This document shows, piece after piece, positions 13,224-14,864 of a stretch of 14,864 bases of DNA. A program made the translations under genes and the position numbers. Where the stretch lies: positions 1 to 14,864 of the forward strand of contig SXZD01000144.1 of assembly GCA_005788065.1 (NCBI GenBank), read 5' to 3'. The notes under the pieces were generated by a model, which made no database searches, was not told the origin of the DNA, and worked only from the letters and a program-made list of their open reading frames with translations. Positions within the stretch are counted from its first letter, which is position 1; each line of letters opens with the position of its first letter. The stretch comes from Burkholderiales bacterium. GTDB lineage: Bacteria; Pseudomonadota; Gammaproteobacteria; Burkholderiales; Burkholderiaceae_B.

Positions 13224-14360
13224 ATGCAAAAGCAATCCCTTGGCAAGGGTCTTACACTCGCAGCGCTTCTGTCGGCGGCCATCCCGGCTCTGGCAGTCGA
13301 GCAGCAGTACAACCTTGCTCCGCCAGTCACTGAAATTGCCCGTCAGATCTACGACCTGCATACGCTGATGCTGGTCATCTGTCTGGTCATCTTCGTGGTC
13401 GTGTTCGGCGTGATGTTTTATTCCATCTACGCCCACCGCAAGTCCAAGGGTGCCAAGCCCGCCAGTTTCCACGAAAGCACCACCGTGGAAATCATCTGGA
13501 CTGTCATTCCTTTCCTCATCGTCATCGGCATGGCACTGCCTGCCACCAAGACGGTGGTGGCCATGAAAGACACGTCCAATGCCGACCTCACCATCAAGGC
13601 GATCGGTTACCAGTGGAAATGGGGTTATGAATACCTCAAGGGCGAAGGTGAAGGCATCGGCTTCGTCTCAACCCTTACCACTCCCCGCGAGCAGGTCAAC
13701 AATCAGGCCGCCAAGGGCGAAAACTATCTGATGGAAGTCGACAACGTGCTGGTCGTGCCGGTCAACAAGAAGGTACGCATCGTAACCACAGCCAACGACG
13801 TCATTCACGCATGGATGATTCCCGCCTTTGGCGTGAAGCAGGATGCCATCCCCGGTTTCGTGCGCGACACGTGGTTCAAGGCAGAGCAGGTCGGTACCTA
13901 CCGTGGCCAGTGCGCTGAACTGTGCGGCAAAGACCACGCCTTCATGCCCATCGTGGTCGAAGTGAAGTCCGAAGCAGACTACTCCAAGTGGGTTGCCGAG
14001 AAGAAAAAAGAAATGGCTGCCAAGGCTGACGACCCGACCAAAGTCTGGGTGGCCGCCGATCTCGTGGCCCGCGGCGAAAAAGTCTATGCATCCAACTGCG
14101 CGGCCTGCCACCAGGCAACCGGCAAAGGTCTGCCCGGTGCATTCCCTGCACTGGACGGCGACAAGGTGGTTCTGGGTGCCAAAGATGGTCAGATTGGTGT
14201 TCTGCTCAACGGTCAGGGTGCAGGCATGCCCGCCTGGAAGCAGTTGTCTGACGTAGAAATCGCGTCTGTGATCACCTACACCCGTGCTGCCTGGGGCAAC
14301 CAGGGCAAGGGTGCCGATCCAGTCGTACAGCCCGCAGATATCACTGCGGCGCGCAAGTGA
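13224..14360 (+). CDS. coxB: Cytochrome c oxidase subunit II with C-terminal cytochrome c domain
   Basis: Receives electrons from cytochrome c and passes them through the CuA centre to subunit I. The 378-residue product has a signal peptide ending ALA (22-24), two membrane helices at about 48-68 and 90-108, the aromatic GYQWKWGYEY (128-137), and a cupredoxin domain with all CuA ligands: His195, Cys230, Glu232, Cys234, His238 and Met241 (CAELCGKDHAFM). A fused class I cytochrome c domain follows, with CAACH (292-296) and distal Met335 in GAGMPAW. The fused haem makes it caa3-like, a layout common in betaproteobacteria. ATG 13224 has GAGGA four bases upstream. A start at 13182 would place 14 hydrophobic residues before the signal and overlap DUF2244. 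coxA follows after 18 bases. Confidence 0.96.
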   Translation: MQKQSLGKGLTLAALLSAAIPALAVEQQYNLAPPVTEIARQIYDLHTLMLVICLVIFVVVFGVMFYSIYAHRKSKGAKPASFHESTTVEIIWTVIPFLIVIGMALPATKTVVAMKDTSNADLTIKAIGYQWKWGYEYLKGEGEGIGFVSTLTTPREQVNNQAAKGENYLMEVDNVLVVPVNKKVRIVTTANDVIHAWMIPAFGVKQDAIPGFVRDTWFKAEQVGTYRGQCAELCGKDHAFMPIVVEVKSEADYSKWVAEKKKEMAAKADDPTKVWVAADLVARGEKVYASNCAACHQATGKGLPGAFPALDGDKVVLGAKDGQIGVLLNGQGAGMPAWKQLSDVEIASVITYTRAAWGNQGKGADPVVQPADITAARK

Positions 14361-14378
14361 GTTTTTGAGGAGAGTAGT

Positions 14379-14864
14379 ATGGGAACCGCAGCAGTCGACA
14401 TCGCACACGGTCACGATCATGACCACGCGCACGACCACCCTCACGGCATTCGCCGGTGGTTGTTTGCAACCAACCACAAAGATATCGGTACGATGTACCT
14501 GATCTTCTCTTTCTGTATGTTGCTGGAGGGCGGTATCCTCGCCCTCATGCTGCGTGCAGAACTCTTCTCTCCCGGCCTGCAGCTTTTCCGCCCCGAGTTT
14601 TTCAACCAGTTGACTACCATGCACGGTCTGATCATGGTGTTCGGTGCAGTGATGCCTGCGTTTGTGGGTTTTGCCAACTGGATGATTCCGTTGCAGATCG
14701 GCTGCTCTGACATGGCCTTTGCCCGCATGAACAACTTCAGCTTCTGGCTGATGGTTCCTGCCGCCATGCTGCTCACAGCGTCCTTCTTCATGCCCGGCGG
14801 CGCCACTGCAGCCGGCTGGACGTTGTACGCACCGCTGTCCGTACAGATGGGTCCCGGCATGGAC
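14379..14864 (+). CDS. coxA: Cytochrome c oxidase subunit I (N-terminal part, cut by window edge)
   Basis: Catalytic subunit of the aa3-type oxidase, a 12-helix membrane protein that reduces oxygen and pumps protons. Only 162 residues are in the window. After a His-rich leader come RRWLFATNHKDIGTMY (25-40), which is near invariant in subunit I, helix I (about 38-60), helix II with the haem a ligand His82 in TTMHGLIMVF, FVGFANWMIPLQIG, DMAFARMNNFSFW, and PGGATAAGWTLYAPLS. The reading frame stays open to the window's last base. ATG 14379 has GAGGAGAG upstream. Histidine occupies every second position from 10 to 22 (HGHDHDHAHDHPH). Glu50 lies inside helix I where I recall small or hydrophobic residues in relatives. 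Confidence 0.96.
   Translation, partial: MGTAAVDIAHGHDHDHAHDHPHGIRRWLFATNHKDIGTMYLIFSFCMLLEGGILALMLRAELFSPGLQLFRPEFFNQLTTMHGLIMVFGAVMPAFVGFANWMIPLQIGCSDMAFARMNNFSFWLMVPAAMLLTASFFMPGGATAAGWTLYAPLSVQMGPGMD

Noticed and set aside
13668..14624. 318-codon minus-strand frame opposite coxB and coxA
   Set aside because: Antisense to two certain genes and crosses their gap; no domain features.
1..14864. CRISPR arrays, insertion sequences, tRNA or rRNA genes, prophage block
   Set aside because: No regularly spaced repeats, transposase-like frames, terminal inverted repeats, cloverleaf-like segments or phage structural genes were recognised on reading; only the M15 gene has a phage-like family link.

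Overview
The window is a stretch of GC-rich chromosomal core from a betaproteobacterium, most probably Burkholderiales (an Alcaligenaceae- or Burkholderiaceae-like member). The evidence is gene order plus protein signatures: gpmA diverging from a membrane-anchored rhodanese, then grxC-secB-gpsA, trmL-comF facing back, a BioC-like methyltransferase, and a DUF2244 gene ahead of coxB-coxA. To my knowledge this order is typical of that order. I see no insertion sequence, prophage, CRISPR array, rRNA or tRNA. No gap between genes reaches 300 bases; the largest are 158, 152, 108 and 103 bases.

Left part (1-4018). Two type II secretion genes diverge: gspG (cut by the left edge) and a short gspC without a PDZ domain. 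A C-rich, G-poor tract follows gspC. Next, on the minus strand, an endolysin-like M15 peptidase overlaps a DUF3108 membrane protein by one base. A HAD pyrimidine-nucleotidase-like gene diverges from this pair and overlaps the 3' end of moeB tail to tail by 73 bases.

Middle (3251-7595, minus strand). gpmA, envC, ctpA and moeB form one tightly packed run, probably an operon. It combines glycolysis, activation of cell-wall amidases for division, periplasmic proteolysis and sulfur-carrier adenylation. A perfect 8-bp stem-loop sits between envC and ctpA.

Right-middle (7659-10081, plus strand). A compact promoter region separates gpmA from the plus-strand run rhodanese, grxC, secB, gpsA. These genes serve sulfur/redox chemistry, Sec export and phospholipid precursor synthesis. 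A textbook intrinsic terminator lies inside the secB leader, 15 bases before its start codon, with an alternative pairing that could disrupt it.

Right part (10082-14864). trmL and comF run leftward. trmL ends exactly where gpsA ends. A BioC-like methyltransferase whose SAM-binding motif I is degenerate diverges from comF. A good sigma70-type promoter then precedes DUF2244, coxB (CuA plus cytochrome c domain) and the start of coxA, the aa3/caa3-type terminal oxidase.

I did not find a new multi-gene system. The points most worth a second look are the possible attenuator before secB, the degenerate methyltransferase, the M15/DUF3108 pair, the envC-ctpA hairpin, and a non-ATG envC start in frame with the gpmA stop.
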